Source: Pedobacter sp. HDW13 (GTDB taxonomy: Bacteria > Bacteroidota > Bacteroidia > Sphingobacteriales > Sphingobacteriaceae). From it: a DNA stretch of 64,000 bases. The notes below the pieces were generated by a model. The model was not told the DNA's origin, made no database searches, and saw only the letters and a program-made list of their open reading frames with translations. This document shows, piece after piece, positions 18,240-25,444 of the stretch. The DNA is taken from assembly GCF_011303555.1 (NCBI RefSeq), contig NZ_CP049868.1, positions 5,146,001 through 5,210,000 of the forward strand. Direction: 5' to 3'. Made by a program: the position numbers and the translations under genes. Position 1 is the first letter of the stretch. Each line of letters starts with the position of its first letter.

Positions 18240-19412
18240 ATGAACATGAAAATAACACTAACGGCATTAAGTATGCTGCTTGTCACCGCAGTAAAGGCAC
18301 AAAAAACTGATGTGAAAAAAGCATTTGCAGCGGCAGCAAAACAAACCGATGTACTGGTTAAAAACGTAGATTCGGTACGAAAAATAAGGCCCAATCTGGT
18401 TTCGCCGCGTACGGTAGAAAATGGTCAGTTTAAAATGGTGATTTCAAAAGACTGGACCAGTGGCTTCTTTCCGGCAGAGTTATGGTATTTTTACCAGTAC
18501 ACCAATGATAAGAAATGGCTCGATCTGGCCCGAAAATATACAGCAGACATTAAAAAAGAACAGTTTAATACAAGTACGCACGATTTGGGTTTCATGGTGT
18601 ATTGCCCCTTTGGCAATGGCTACCGTTTAACCAACGATACCGCTTACCGTTCAGTAATTATCCAGGCGGCAAAATCGCTTGCTACCCGCTTTAATGTTAA
18701 ATCAGGGGTGTTAAAGTCATGGGATCATAGCGGCAGTAAATGGAAATTTCCGGTAATTATCGATAACATGATGAACCTGGAACTGCTGTTCGAAACCACC
18801 AGGTTAACAGGCGATTCGTCTTTCTATAAAATTGCGGTTTCGCATGCCAATACTACGATCAAAAATCATTTCCGTCCCGATTTTAGCTCTTATCATGTGA
18901 TCGATTACGATACCTTAACCGGTAATGTACGCCAAAAGGTAACTGCACAAGGCTATGCAAACGAATCGGCATGGGCCCGCGGACAGGCCTGGGCGTTGTA
19001 CGGCTATACCATGTGCTACCGCGAAACTAAAAATAAGGCATATTTGGCTCAGGCTGATGGTGTTGCAGGATTTATCTTAAACAGTAAAATTACCCCGGCT
19101 GATGGTATTCCTTACTGGGATTACAACGATCCTAAAATTCCGGAGGTATCCAGAGATGCTTCTGCTGCTGCCATTACGGCTTCGGCGCTTTACGAACTGG
19201 CCAAATACAGTAACAGTGGTAAAAAATACAAAGCTGCTGCCGATAAAATTTTATACTCCTTAAGTACAAAATACACCAGTAAGATTGGCGATAACTATGG
19301 CTTTATTTTAGAGCACAGCACAGGCCACCGTCCGGCCAAATCAGAAATAGATGTGCCGATTAATTACGCCGATTATTATTACCTGGAAGCTTTATTAAGA
19401 AGTAAAAACTAA
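18240..19412 (+). CDS. GH88 unsaturated glucuronyl hydrolase
   Basis: 390 residues, signal peptide MNMKITLTALSMLLVTAVKAQ. The alpha6/alpha6-barrel signatures 'TSGFFPAELWYFYQYT', 'STHDLGFMVY' (Asp115) and 'IIDNMMNLELLF' (Asp175) carry the two catalytic Asp residues of GH88; 'ESAWARGQAWALYGYTMCYRET' is also characteristic. It hydrates the 4,5-unsaturated uronic acid released by polysaccharide lyases, here surely the enzyme encoded one base upstream. Start at 18240; a second ATG two codons on is equally possible. Confidence 0.93.
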   Translation: MNMKITLTALSMLLVTAVKAQKTDVKKAFAAAAKQTDVLVKNVDSVRKIRPNLVSPRTVENGQFKMVISKDWTSGFFPAELWYFYQYTNDKKWLDLARKYTADIKKEQFNTSTHDLGFMVYCPFGNGYRLTNDTAYRSVIIQAAKSLATRFNVKSGVLKSWDHSGSKWKFPVIIDNMMNLELLFETTRLTGDSSFYKIAVSHANTTIKNHFRPDFSSYHVIDYDTLTGNVRQKVTAQGYANESAWARGQAWALYGYTMCYRETKNKAYLAQADGVAGFILNSKITPADGIPYWDYNDPKIPEVSRDASAAAITASALYELAKYSNSGKKYKAAADKILYSLSTKYTSKIGDNYGFILEHSTGHRPAKSEIDVPINYADYYYLEALLRSKN

Positions 19413-19416
19413 AAAG

Positions 19417-20538
19417 ATGAGAACCTTAGAGCTATTCGTTTTTGCAATTGCGGTAACAGTCATATTATTGGCCATGCGTATCGATCGTGCACCTAAAAAT
19501 AAGGTAGTTATTGGTTACGTGGGTGGTTATAAGGGGCTGGTTAATATCAGTAAAATATCGGCTGAGAAGCTCACGCACATTAATTATGCTTTTGTTGATG
19601 TAAAAAATAACCGCGCTTACTTGCACCGCGAAGCAACCGATACCACCAATCTGCAACAACTTAACCTGCTTAAACGTAAAAATCCGGCGCTTAAAATCCT
19701 GATTTCGATTGGAGGCTGGGCCTGGAGTGAAAATTTTTCGGATGCTGCCCTTAGCGATACTTCGCGCAAGGCTTTTGCGGCCAGTGCAGTTAAAATTATC
19801 GAAAAATATAAACTGGACGGGGTAGATGTTGATTGGGAATATCCGGCTATTGCAGGCGAAGAAGGTAATGTTTTCAGACCGGAAGACAAACAGAATTTTA
19901 CCTTATTGCTTAAAGAGTTGCGTTTGGAGCTGGATACCTTAGAAAAACAGGAACATACCAAAAAGCTTTTAACCATAGCTGTTGGTGGCTTTACCAATTT
20001 CATCAACCATACCGAAATGGATAAAGCACAGCAGTATCTTGATTTTGTGAACCTGATGACCTACGATTTTTACCACGGCCAACTGGCTGGTCACCACACC
20101 AATCTCTATAACTCTAAAACCCATCCGGCCGATAATTATGCTGATAAAACCTTTCGCGAATTTGTAGCAGCAGGTGTTCCGCCAGCAAAGCTGGTGATGG
20201 GTGTGGCATTTTACAGCCGGGCATTTACGCTTAAAAACAGCGCTACAAAAGGTTTAGGTGATAGTGTGTTAAGTAGCAGATATGGAAAGGGTTATACTTT
20301 TATAAAAGATAGCCTTGTTAACCAAAAAGGTTTTACCAAATATTATGATAAAGAGGCCAAAGCGCCTTATATCTATAATGCAGCAACGCAAGAATACATG
20401 ACTTTTGATGATGAGCAATCGGTTAAAGAGAAGTGTGCCTATGTGTTGAAAAATGGCATGGGTGGTGTAATGTTCTGGGAGTACGATTCAGACCTGAATG
20501 GCTATTTGCTAAACCAAATCAATAAAAGTTTAAAATAA
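19417..20538 (+). CDS. GH18 chitinase-like glycoside hydrolase
   Basis: 373 residues. An N-terminal hydrophobic segment (LFVFAIAVTVILLAM) without clear cleavage site acts as signal anchor. GH18 barrel: 'VVIGYVGGYKG', 'LTHINYAFV', 'ILISIGGWAWSENF', and the full DxxDxDxE motif in 'LDGVDVDWEYP' (catalytic Glu about 141), then 'VNLMTYDFYHG' and 'GGVMFWEYDSDL'. Catalysis is therefore expected on chitin or another N-acetylglucosamine polymer. No chitin-binding module. It lies between GH88 and GH30, four bases after GH88, so GlcNAc-containing material is part of the target of this locus. Confidence 0.92.
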   Translation: MRTLELFVFAIAVTVILLAMRIDRAPKNKVVIGYVGGYKGLVNISKISAEKLTHINYAFVDVKNNRAYLHREATDTTNLQQLNLLKRKNPALKILISIGGWAWSENFSDAALSDTSRKAFAASAVKIIEKYKLDGVDVDWEYPAIAGEEGNVFRPEDKQNFTLLLKELRLELDTLEKQEHTKKLLTIAVGGFTNFINHTEMDKAQQYLDFVNLMTYDFYHGQLAGHHTNLYNSKTHPADNYADKTFREFVAAGVPPAKLVMGVAFYSRAFTLKNSATKGLGDSVLSSRYGKGYTFIKDSLVNQKGFTKYYDKEAKAPYIYNAATQEYMTFDDEQSVKEKCAYVLKNGMGGVMFWEYDSDLNGYLLNQINKSLK

Positions 20539-20586
20539 AAAGAGGATTTAGAGCTATTTGGTATAACCTAAAATCACTAAATAACG

Positions 20587-22059
20587 ATGAAGATGAAACA
20601 AAATTTAAGCATCCTGTTAATTTTGGCCACTGCATTTAATGTTGCAGCCCAAAACAAAAAAACAGTTAAACCGGCTGCCGTTTACAGTGTTGCAAATAAA
20701 AAGGTAACGGTTTACACCACTGCCGAAAAATCTGAATACAGGATCAGTAAAACTGAAACTTTAAGTTTTACCACCAATAAGCAACCCTTTGAAACAGAGC
20801 CTTGTATTTTTGTCGATCCAACGGTGAAATATCAGTCGCTGGTAGGCATTGGTGGTGCCTTAACCGATGCATCAGCCGAAACATTTGCCAAACTTTCAAA
20901 AAAGAATCAGCAGGAATTACTCACCGCCTATTATAGCCTGGAGAAAGGGATTGGCTATACTTTGGCGCGTACCAATATTGCCAGCTGCGATTTTTCGAGC
21001 GGAAGTTATACCTACGTGCAGGATAATGATAAAGAGCTAAAAACCTTTAGTGTGGCGCACGATCAGGATTATAAAATCCCTTTGATTAAACAGGCTATCG
21101 CCGCCTCAGGTGGTAAACTGCCTTTGTTTGTAAGTCCATGGTCGCCACCAGCTTGGATGAAAGACAATAATAGCTTAATTCAGGGCGGGCATTTACTGCC
21201 GGCTTACTGCCAAAGCTGGGCCAATCATTATGTAAAGTTTATTAAAACCTACGAGTCAATGGGTATTCCAATTTGGGGTTTAAGCGTACAAAACGAGCCT
21301 ATGGCCAAACAACGCTGGGAGTCGTGTGTGTTTACTGCCGAAGAAGAACGCGATTTTATCAGGAACTTTTTAGGTCCAACGCTTCAAAAATCGGGTTTGG
21401 CCTCAAAAAAACTTATTGCCTGGGATCATAACCGCGATCAGATTTTTCAACGTGCCAGCACCATTTTAAACGATAAAGATGCGGCTAAATATGTGTGGGG
21501 TATTGGCTTTCACTGGTACGAAACCTGGACAGGCAGCGGCATGCAGTTTGGCAATGTAAAACAAACCCATGAAGCCTATCCCGATAAAGCCTTGATTTTT
21601 ACCGAGGGCTGCAAAGAAAAATACGATGTAAACAAATTAGACGACTGGATGTTGGGCGAACGTTACGGTTACTCCATGATTAACGATTTTAATGCCGGAA
21701 CAGCCGCCTGGACGGATTGGAATATTCTCTTAGACGAAAAGGGAGGGCCAAATCATGTGGGCAACTTCTGTTTTGCTCCTGTACATGCCGATACCAAAAA
21801 TGATAAATTGATTTACACAAATGCCTACTATTATATGGGACATTTTTCTAAATTTATCCGCCCGGGAGCTAAACGAATTGGATCGGCATCAAGCCGCGAT
21901 AAACTGCAAACCACTGCTTTCTTAAATACCGATGGAAAGCTGGTTGTAGTGGTTATGAATCAAACGGACGACAAATTAAAATACAGTTTATGGATTAAAG
22001 GCGAGGCTGCAACCACAACAAGTCTGCCGCACTCCATAACCACATTGGTAGTAGAATAA
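20587..22059 (+). CDS. GH30 glycoside hydrolase (glucosylceramidase / beta-1,6-glucanase type)
   Basis: 490 residues, signal peptide ending 'FNVAAQ'. Typical GH30: 'SLVGIGGALTDASAETFAKL', 'YTLARTNIASCDFS', 'PLFVSPWSPPAWMK', acid/base Glu in 'GLSVQNEP' (about E237), 'GIGFHWYETW', nucleophile in 'LIFTEGC' (about E340), and a short C-terminal beta-domain with 'VVVMNQTDD'. Overall it looks like the GH30_1/GH30_3 branch rather than GH30_8 glucuronoxylanase, so beta-1,6-glucan or a beta-glucoside is a likely substrate; this assignment is inference. Confidence 0.9.
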   Translation: MKMKQNLSILLILATAFNVAAQNKKTVKPAAVYSVANKKVTVYTTAEKSEYRISKTETLSFTTNKQPFETEPCIFVDPTVKYQSLVGIGGALTDASAETFAKLSKKNQQELLTAYYSLEKGIGYTLARTNIASCDFSSGSYTYVQDNDKELKTFSVAHDQDYKIPLIKQAIAASGGKLPLFVSPWSPPAWMKDNNSLIQGGHLLPAYCQSWANHYVKFIKTYESMGIPIWGLSVQNEPMAKQRWESCVFTAEEERDFIRNFLGPTLQKSGLASKKLIAWDHNRDQIFQRASTILNDKDAAKYVWGIGFHWYETWTGSGMQFGNVKQTHEAYPDKALIFTEGCKEKYDVNKLDDWMLGERYGYSMINDFNAGTAAWTDWNILLDEKGGPNHVGNFCFAPVHADTKNDKLIYTNAYYYMGHFSKFIRPGAKRIGSASSRDKLQTTAFLNTDGKLVVVVMNQTDDKLKYSLWIKGEAATTTSLPHSITTLVVE

Positions 22060-22076
22060 ACTAAAAAACTAAACAA

Positions 22077-22901
22077 ATGATGAAAGAAGTGGAAAGCCCC
22101 TTTTCCCTAAAAAACAAGGTTGTAGTCGTTACAGGTGCCACAGGTGTTTTAGGAGAGGCTTTTGTTAATGGATTGAACAATGCTGGTGCAAGCATTGTGG
22201 TGCTGGGCAGAAACAAAGAAATGGCCAAACTCAGGGCCGAAGAAGTAGTTAAGGCTGGCGGAAAGGCAATTTATATCATTGCCGATGTATTGAATGAGCA
22301 GGATTTGGCATCAGCCAATACCCGGATTATCGAAACTTATGGCCGTATAGATGGCCTGGTAAATGCAGCTGGTGGCAATGTAGCCGAGGCTGTTATTCAG
22401 CCGGGCAGCGATGTTTTCGATCTGAATGTTACCGCTTTAAAACAAGCTTTCGATTTAAATTTGTTTGGCACCATTCTGCCAACCCAGGTTTTTGGTAAAG
22501 AAATTGCCAAAAACGGAGGGAGCATTGTTAATATTTCTTCGGTATCGGCCAACCAGGCACTTACCCGTGTTTTGGGCTATTCGCTGGCTAAATCATCAAT
22601 AGAAAGTTATACCAAATGGATGGCTGTAGAACTGGCCAACCGTTACGAAGATAAAATCAGGATGAATGCCATTGTACCCGGCTTTTTTATCACCCACCAA
22701 AACAGGGCTTTATTAACCAATCCCGATGGATCGTTAACAGCAAGAGGGCAGGCCATTATTGCTAAAACACCTTTTAAGCGATTTGGTGCCCCCGAAGAAC
22801 TCATTGGCGCGCTGGTATATTTGCTTAGCGATGCTTCGAAATTTGTTAACGGCGAAAATATTAAGGTAGACGGTGGTTTCAGTGCGTTTTCAGGTGTATA
22901 A
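22077..22901 (+). CDS. SDR-family D-mannonate oxidoreductase (fructuronate reductase)
   Basis: 274 residues, cytoplasmic. Rossmann fold with 'VVVTGATGVLGEAF' (nucleotide binding, residues about 17-30), 'NAAGGN', catalytic Ser in 'NISSVSA', and YxxxK in 'YSLAK' (Tyr168, Lys172). The long insert 'GGNVAEAVIQPGSDVFDLNVTAL' is typical of the SDR proteins annotated as D-mannonate oxidoreductase. Expected reaction: D-fructuronate + NAD(P)H to D-mannonate. Adjacent uxuA supports this. It replaces the long-chain UxuB of enterobacteria. Confidence 0.85.
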   Translation: MMKEVESPFSLKNKVVVVTGATGVLGEAFVNGLNNAGASIVVLGRNKEMAKLRAEEVVKAGGKAIYIIADVLNEQDLASANTRIIETYGRIDGLVNAAGGNVAEAVIQPGSDVFDLNVTALKQAFDLNLFGTILPTQVFGKEIAKNGGSIVNISSVSANQALTRVLGYSLAKSSIESYTKWMAVELANRYEDKIRMNAIVPGFFITHQNRALLTNPDGSLTARGQAIIAKTPFKRFGAPEELIGALVYLLSDASKFVNGENIKVDGGFSAFSGV

Positions 22902-22919
22902 AACCAGCGCAATCCCCAT

Positions 22920-22958
22920 CAGTGTAATCCCTCAATCAGTGTAATTATTTAGTGTAAT
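22920..22958 (+). repeat. Three direct repeats of AGTGTAATC-like motif upstream of uxuA
   Basis: AGTGTAAT begins at 22921, 22938 and 22951; the first two are preceded by C, and the first and third followed by C. They fill the 65-base gap between the SDR gene and uxuA. They may be an operator for a uronate-responsive regulator, or a scrap of the AT-rich dispersed repeats common between genes in this group. Confidence 0.5.
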
Positions 22959-22966
22959 CATATATA

Positions 22967-24130
22967 ATGAAAAAATTAGAACAAACCTGGCGTTGGTACG
23001 GACCAAACGATCCGGTTAGCTTACAGGATGTTAAACAGGCAGGTGCAACAGGTATAGTATCTGCGTTACATCACATTGCCCACGGAGAAGTATGGCCGTT
23101 GGAAGATATTAAAGCAAGAAAAGCCATTATTGAAGCGGCTGGCCTAACCTGGTCGGTAGTAGAAAGTGTACCCGTACACGAAGCCATTAAAACCCGCAGG
23201 GCAGATGCAGCGCAGTACATCGAAAATTATAAAACCTCATTACGCAATTTATCAGCCTGCGGAATTAAAACCGTATGCTATAACTTTATGCCGGTACTCG
23301 ATTGGACCCGCACACAGTTAGATCTCGAAATGACCGATGGATCTAAAGCCTTGTATTTTAACTGGATCGACCTCGCTATCTTCGACCTTTATATTTTAAA
23401 GCGCGAAGGTGCAGAAACCGATTATTCAGCATCGATTTTAAAAAAGGCTGAGGATAGATATGCTACACTAAATGAGCAGGAATTAGTTGATCTGCGCATC
23501 AATGTGTTAATGGGCATCCCGAACGAAAAGGAAATCGAACTCGAAACCTTACGCGATAGCATTAACGAATATAAAGCGATTGGAACACAGGGATTAAAAG
23601 AAAATTTAAAGTTTTTCTTATCGTCAATTGCTGAGGTATGTACCGAAGAAGGGATTAAAATGACGATCCATCCCGATGATCCGCCGTACCCGATTCTAGG
23701 TTTACCACGCATTGCCAGCACTTTAGCCGATTTTAATTACATTATAAAAGAAGTCGATCAGCCTTTTAACGGGGTTTGTTTCTGTACAGGTTCCTTAGGT
23801 GCCGGTGTGGAAAATAATGCCCTCGAAATCTTTAATGCAGTTAAAGAACGTGTTTATTTTGCGCATTTACGTAACGTTACCAAAGATGAAGATGGTAGTT
23901 TCTACGAAGCCGATCATTTAGGGGGCGATGTAAACATGTACGAAATTATGAAAGCCCTGACTGCAGAAAATGCTACACGCGAAAAGGTTATTCCCTTCCG
24001 TCCCGATCATGGGCACCAGATGCTTGATGATTTAGCGAAGGTTACCAATCCCGGTTATTCTGCCATAGGCAGGTTAAGAGGGCTGGCAGAGCTGAGAGGT
24101 TTGGAAATAGGAGTAACAGGTAATTATTAA
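22967..24130 (+). CDS. uxuA: D-mannonate dehydratase
   Basis: 387 residues, cytoplasmic, no signal. Recognisable from 'LEQTWRWYGPNDPVSLQDVKQAGATGIVSALHHI' at the N-terminus, 'YNFMPVLDWTRT', 'IHPDDPPYPILGLPRI' (metal-binding His region), 'FCTGSLGAG', 'YFAHLRNV' and 'FRPDHGHQM' near the C-terminus. It converts D-mannonate to 2-keto-3-deoxy-D-gluconate, next to the SDR that makes mannonate. Uronate isomerase (UxaC) and KDG kinase/aldolase are not in the window. A rho-independent terminator follows, ending the locus. Confidence 0.96.
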   Translation: MKKLEQTWRWYGPNDPVSLQDVKQAGATGIVSALHHIAHGEVWPLEDIKARKAIIEAAGLTWSVVESVPVHEAIKTRRADAAQYIENYKTSLRNLSACGIKTVCYNFMPVLDWTRTQLDLEMTDGSKALYFNWIDLAIFDLYILKREGAETDYSASILKKAEDRYATLNEQELVDLRINVLMGIPNEKEIELETLRDSINEYKAIGTQGLKENLKFFLSSIAEVCTEEGIKMTIHPDDPPYPILGLPRIASTLADFNYIIKEVDQPFNGVCFCTGSLGAGVENNALEIFNAVKERVYFAHLRNVTKDEDGSFYEADHLGGDVNMYEIMKALTAENATREKVIPFRPDHGHQMLDDLAKVTNPGYSAIGRLRGLAELRGLEIGVTGNY

Positions 24131-24147
24131 TCAGCATAAAATAAAAC

Positions 24148-24180
24148 AAATGCGCACAGAATTAATGGTGCGCATTTTTT
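24148..24180 (+). terminator. Rho-independent terminator after uxuA
   Basis: AAATGCGCAC (24148-24157) pairs perfectly with GTGCGCATTT (24168-24177), 10-base loop, and the strand ends in TTTTTT. It closes the polysaccharide locus. Confidence 0.9.
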
Positions 24181-24200
24181 GTTCTAATACAGTTGTTGCT

Positions 24201-24229
24201 TGTCATCCTGAGCGGAGTTGAAGGACTCT
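24201..24229 (+). repeat. Dispersed intergenic repeat of TGTCATCCTGAGCGG type
   Basis: TGTCATCCTGAGCGGAGTTG followed by AAGGACTCT. I recognise this phrase as a widespread non-coding repeat in Bacteroidota genomes (from memory). Only one copy in this exact form is seen in the window. Confidence 0.55.
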
Positions 24230-24304
24230 TGCCAAACAGTAGTACTAAAACAAACTCAGCAAGACTGTTTAGTGTTATGGCCTGAAATTTGACTAACTTT
24301 GACT

Positions 24305-24538
24305 ATGGAAAATAGCAACCACCCCCTTAAAACCATCTTAAAGCCCTCAGTCATTCACGATGATCTACCAGAGGTTAAAAAGCCTGAGCATTTGCGTAAG
24401 GTGCCTTTAGCACACGATAATGGCTTACCCGAAAACCCTGAAAGGAATTACCACCATGATGATGCGGGTAGTTCATCGTATAGCCACGACGAATTGAGAC
24501 AGGCTGATGACGATATCTGGAACGGGGAAGATGCTTAA
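24305..24538 (+). CDS. Small acidic hypothetical protein
   Basis: 77 residues from the ATG at 24305 (TTG at 24299 also in frame). No signal peptide or membrane segment. Hydrophilic and rich in Asp, Glu, His and Pro; it ends 'HDELRQADDDIWNGEDA'. Likely intrinsically disordered. I recognise no domain. It stands alone between the uxuA terminator and the tRNA gene. Confidence 0.6.
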   Translation: MENSNHPLKTILKPSVIHDDLPEVKKPEHLRKVPLAHDNGLPENPERNYHHDDAGSSSYSHDELRQADDDIWNGEDA

Positions 24539-24686
24539 AAAGGTTTTTTTGCCGAAATAATTGTATAAAAATACTGTTTAAGGTAGGTGTATGATATTTT
24601 TTAAGCGCTGAAGCTAAATTTAATTGCTTCTCTCTTAAATACTTATTTGAAAACTGAAAACCGCCTTCTAAATAGTTTAAAATATA

Positions 24687-24718
24687 TTTTTACTTATTCA
24701 ATAGAACTTCTATATTTG
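24687..24718 (+). promoter_or_regulatory. Probable promoter of the tRNA-Arg gene
   Basis: TATATTTG at 24711-24718 matches the Bacteroidota -7 box TAnnTTTG; a TTTTTA stretch at 24687-24692 sits at about -33 spacing. The tRNA begins 19 bases downstream of the -7 box. Confidence 0.65.
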
Positions 24719-24736
24719 CAGCTCATTAAAAAATGA

Positions 24737-24810
24737 GCCTCGGTAGCTCAGTTGGATAGAGCAACGGTTTTCTAAACCGTGGGTCAGGGGTTCGAATCCC
24801 TTCCGGGGTA
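24737..24810 (+). tRNA. tRNA-Arg (anticodon UCU)
   Basis: 74 nt without encoded CCA. Acceptor GCCTCGG pairs with CCGGGGT (two G-U type pairs), D-arm begins GCTCAGTTGGATAGAGC, anticodon stem ACGGT/ACCGT with loop TTTCTAA (anticodon TCT), T-arm AGGGG-TTCGAAT-CCCTT. Discriminator base A. It marks the left end of the accessory region. Confidence 0.97.
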
Positions 24811-24813
24811 CTT

Positions 24814-24845
24814 AAAGGGATGATTTTTAAATCATCCCTTTTTTT
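24814..24845 (+). terminator. Rho-independent terminator after tRNA-Arg
   Basis: AAAGGGATGATT (24814-24825), loop TTTA, AATCATCCCTTT (24830-24841) followed by TTTT. Perfect 12-bp stem three bases downstream of the tRNA. Confidence 0.92.
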
Positions 24846-25189
24846 GTCTACAATCATCATACCTAAATCACTCATTTTAAGGTAGTTGATTGATAGTAAG
24901 TTCATCATGGTAGGTGTTCGATAGATGCCATTTTCATAGTACAGGTTCGAGTCGAACACCAGATCTATAAATTCCCGCTTTTCCAGTGTATTAAATTTGT
25001 GATAGACAGATTTGATATCCGTAAATACATCTAATTGTTTGTTTAGTATTTCGTAGGCCTCCCTATGATTGGTATTTAGTCTTGCTATGGCGATCTCCAG
25101 ATTGTCTATGTTGCTTTTGTATTTGCTGTGCCATCTTTGGTAGGTCTCCTGATCAATTTCATTTTTTATCCATTTCTCCTCGACTGTAT

Positions 25190-25242
25190 TGTACCGTCCT
25201 GAATTTACTTGTCGTTTTGTCCGATACTGAAAATAGTTTACA
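25190..25242. repeat. 53-bp direct repeat, copy 1 (IS-end-like)
   Basis: Starts TGTACCGTCCTGAA and ends AATAGTTTACA; the second copy at 33899-33951 is identical over all 53 bases and in the same orientation. TGTA..TACA termini recall IS3-type ends. It cuts the recombinase remnant on its left. No target duplication is visible. Confidence 0.9.
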
Positions 25243-25301
25243 TTTCATTTTTGCTAATTCTGATATTACTTTAAAATCAGAGCCAAAACGCCATCTGTCA
25301 A

Positions 25302-25376
25302 TCATTTTTTTTCAGAATAAAATCTGGTAATAGCCTTCTTTTTAAAATGCTCAAAGTCAAATCTTTCTTGTGCCAT
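25302..25376 (-). pseudogene. Possible transposase N-terminal scrap
   Basis: A 24-codon frame, MAQERFDFEHFKKKAITRFY.., ends in a stop inside an A8 run. The composition resembles the start of IS256-group transposases, but the match is weak and from memory. If real, it is a decayed fragment cut off by the 53-bp repeat. Confidence 0.3.
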
Positions 25377-25444
25377 AAGATATTATGTTAAATATAATTT
25401 TTATGACACAGTTCGCGGTACATCTTCTCAGTTGAGCAGATAGA

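Larger units (their letters stand above)
24726..25190 (-). pseudogene. C-terminal remnant of a large serine recombinase
   Basis: Reading the minus strand from 25190 gives an uninterrupted frame: 'VEEKWIKNEIDQETYQRWHSKY', a coiled-coil stretch 'LEIAIARLNTNHREAYEILNK', then 'FNTLEKREFIDLVFDSNLYYENGIYRTP'. This matches what I recall of the C-terminal, post-zinc-ribbon part of Bacteroidota recombinase-family integrases. The resolvase and recombinase domains are gone: homology stops at the 53-bp repeat. The final ~40 codons are antisense to the tRNA terminator and tRNA-Arg itself, so the natural 3' end was probably altered by integration or decay. Not functional. Confidence 0.7.

Noticed and set aside
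24726..24959. 77-codon minus-strand frame as a complete gene
   Set aside because: Its last ~40 codons are antisense to the tRNA and terminator; only the upstream part is recombinase-like. Reported as a pseudogene instead.
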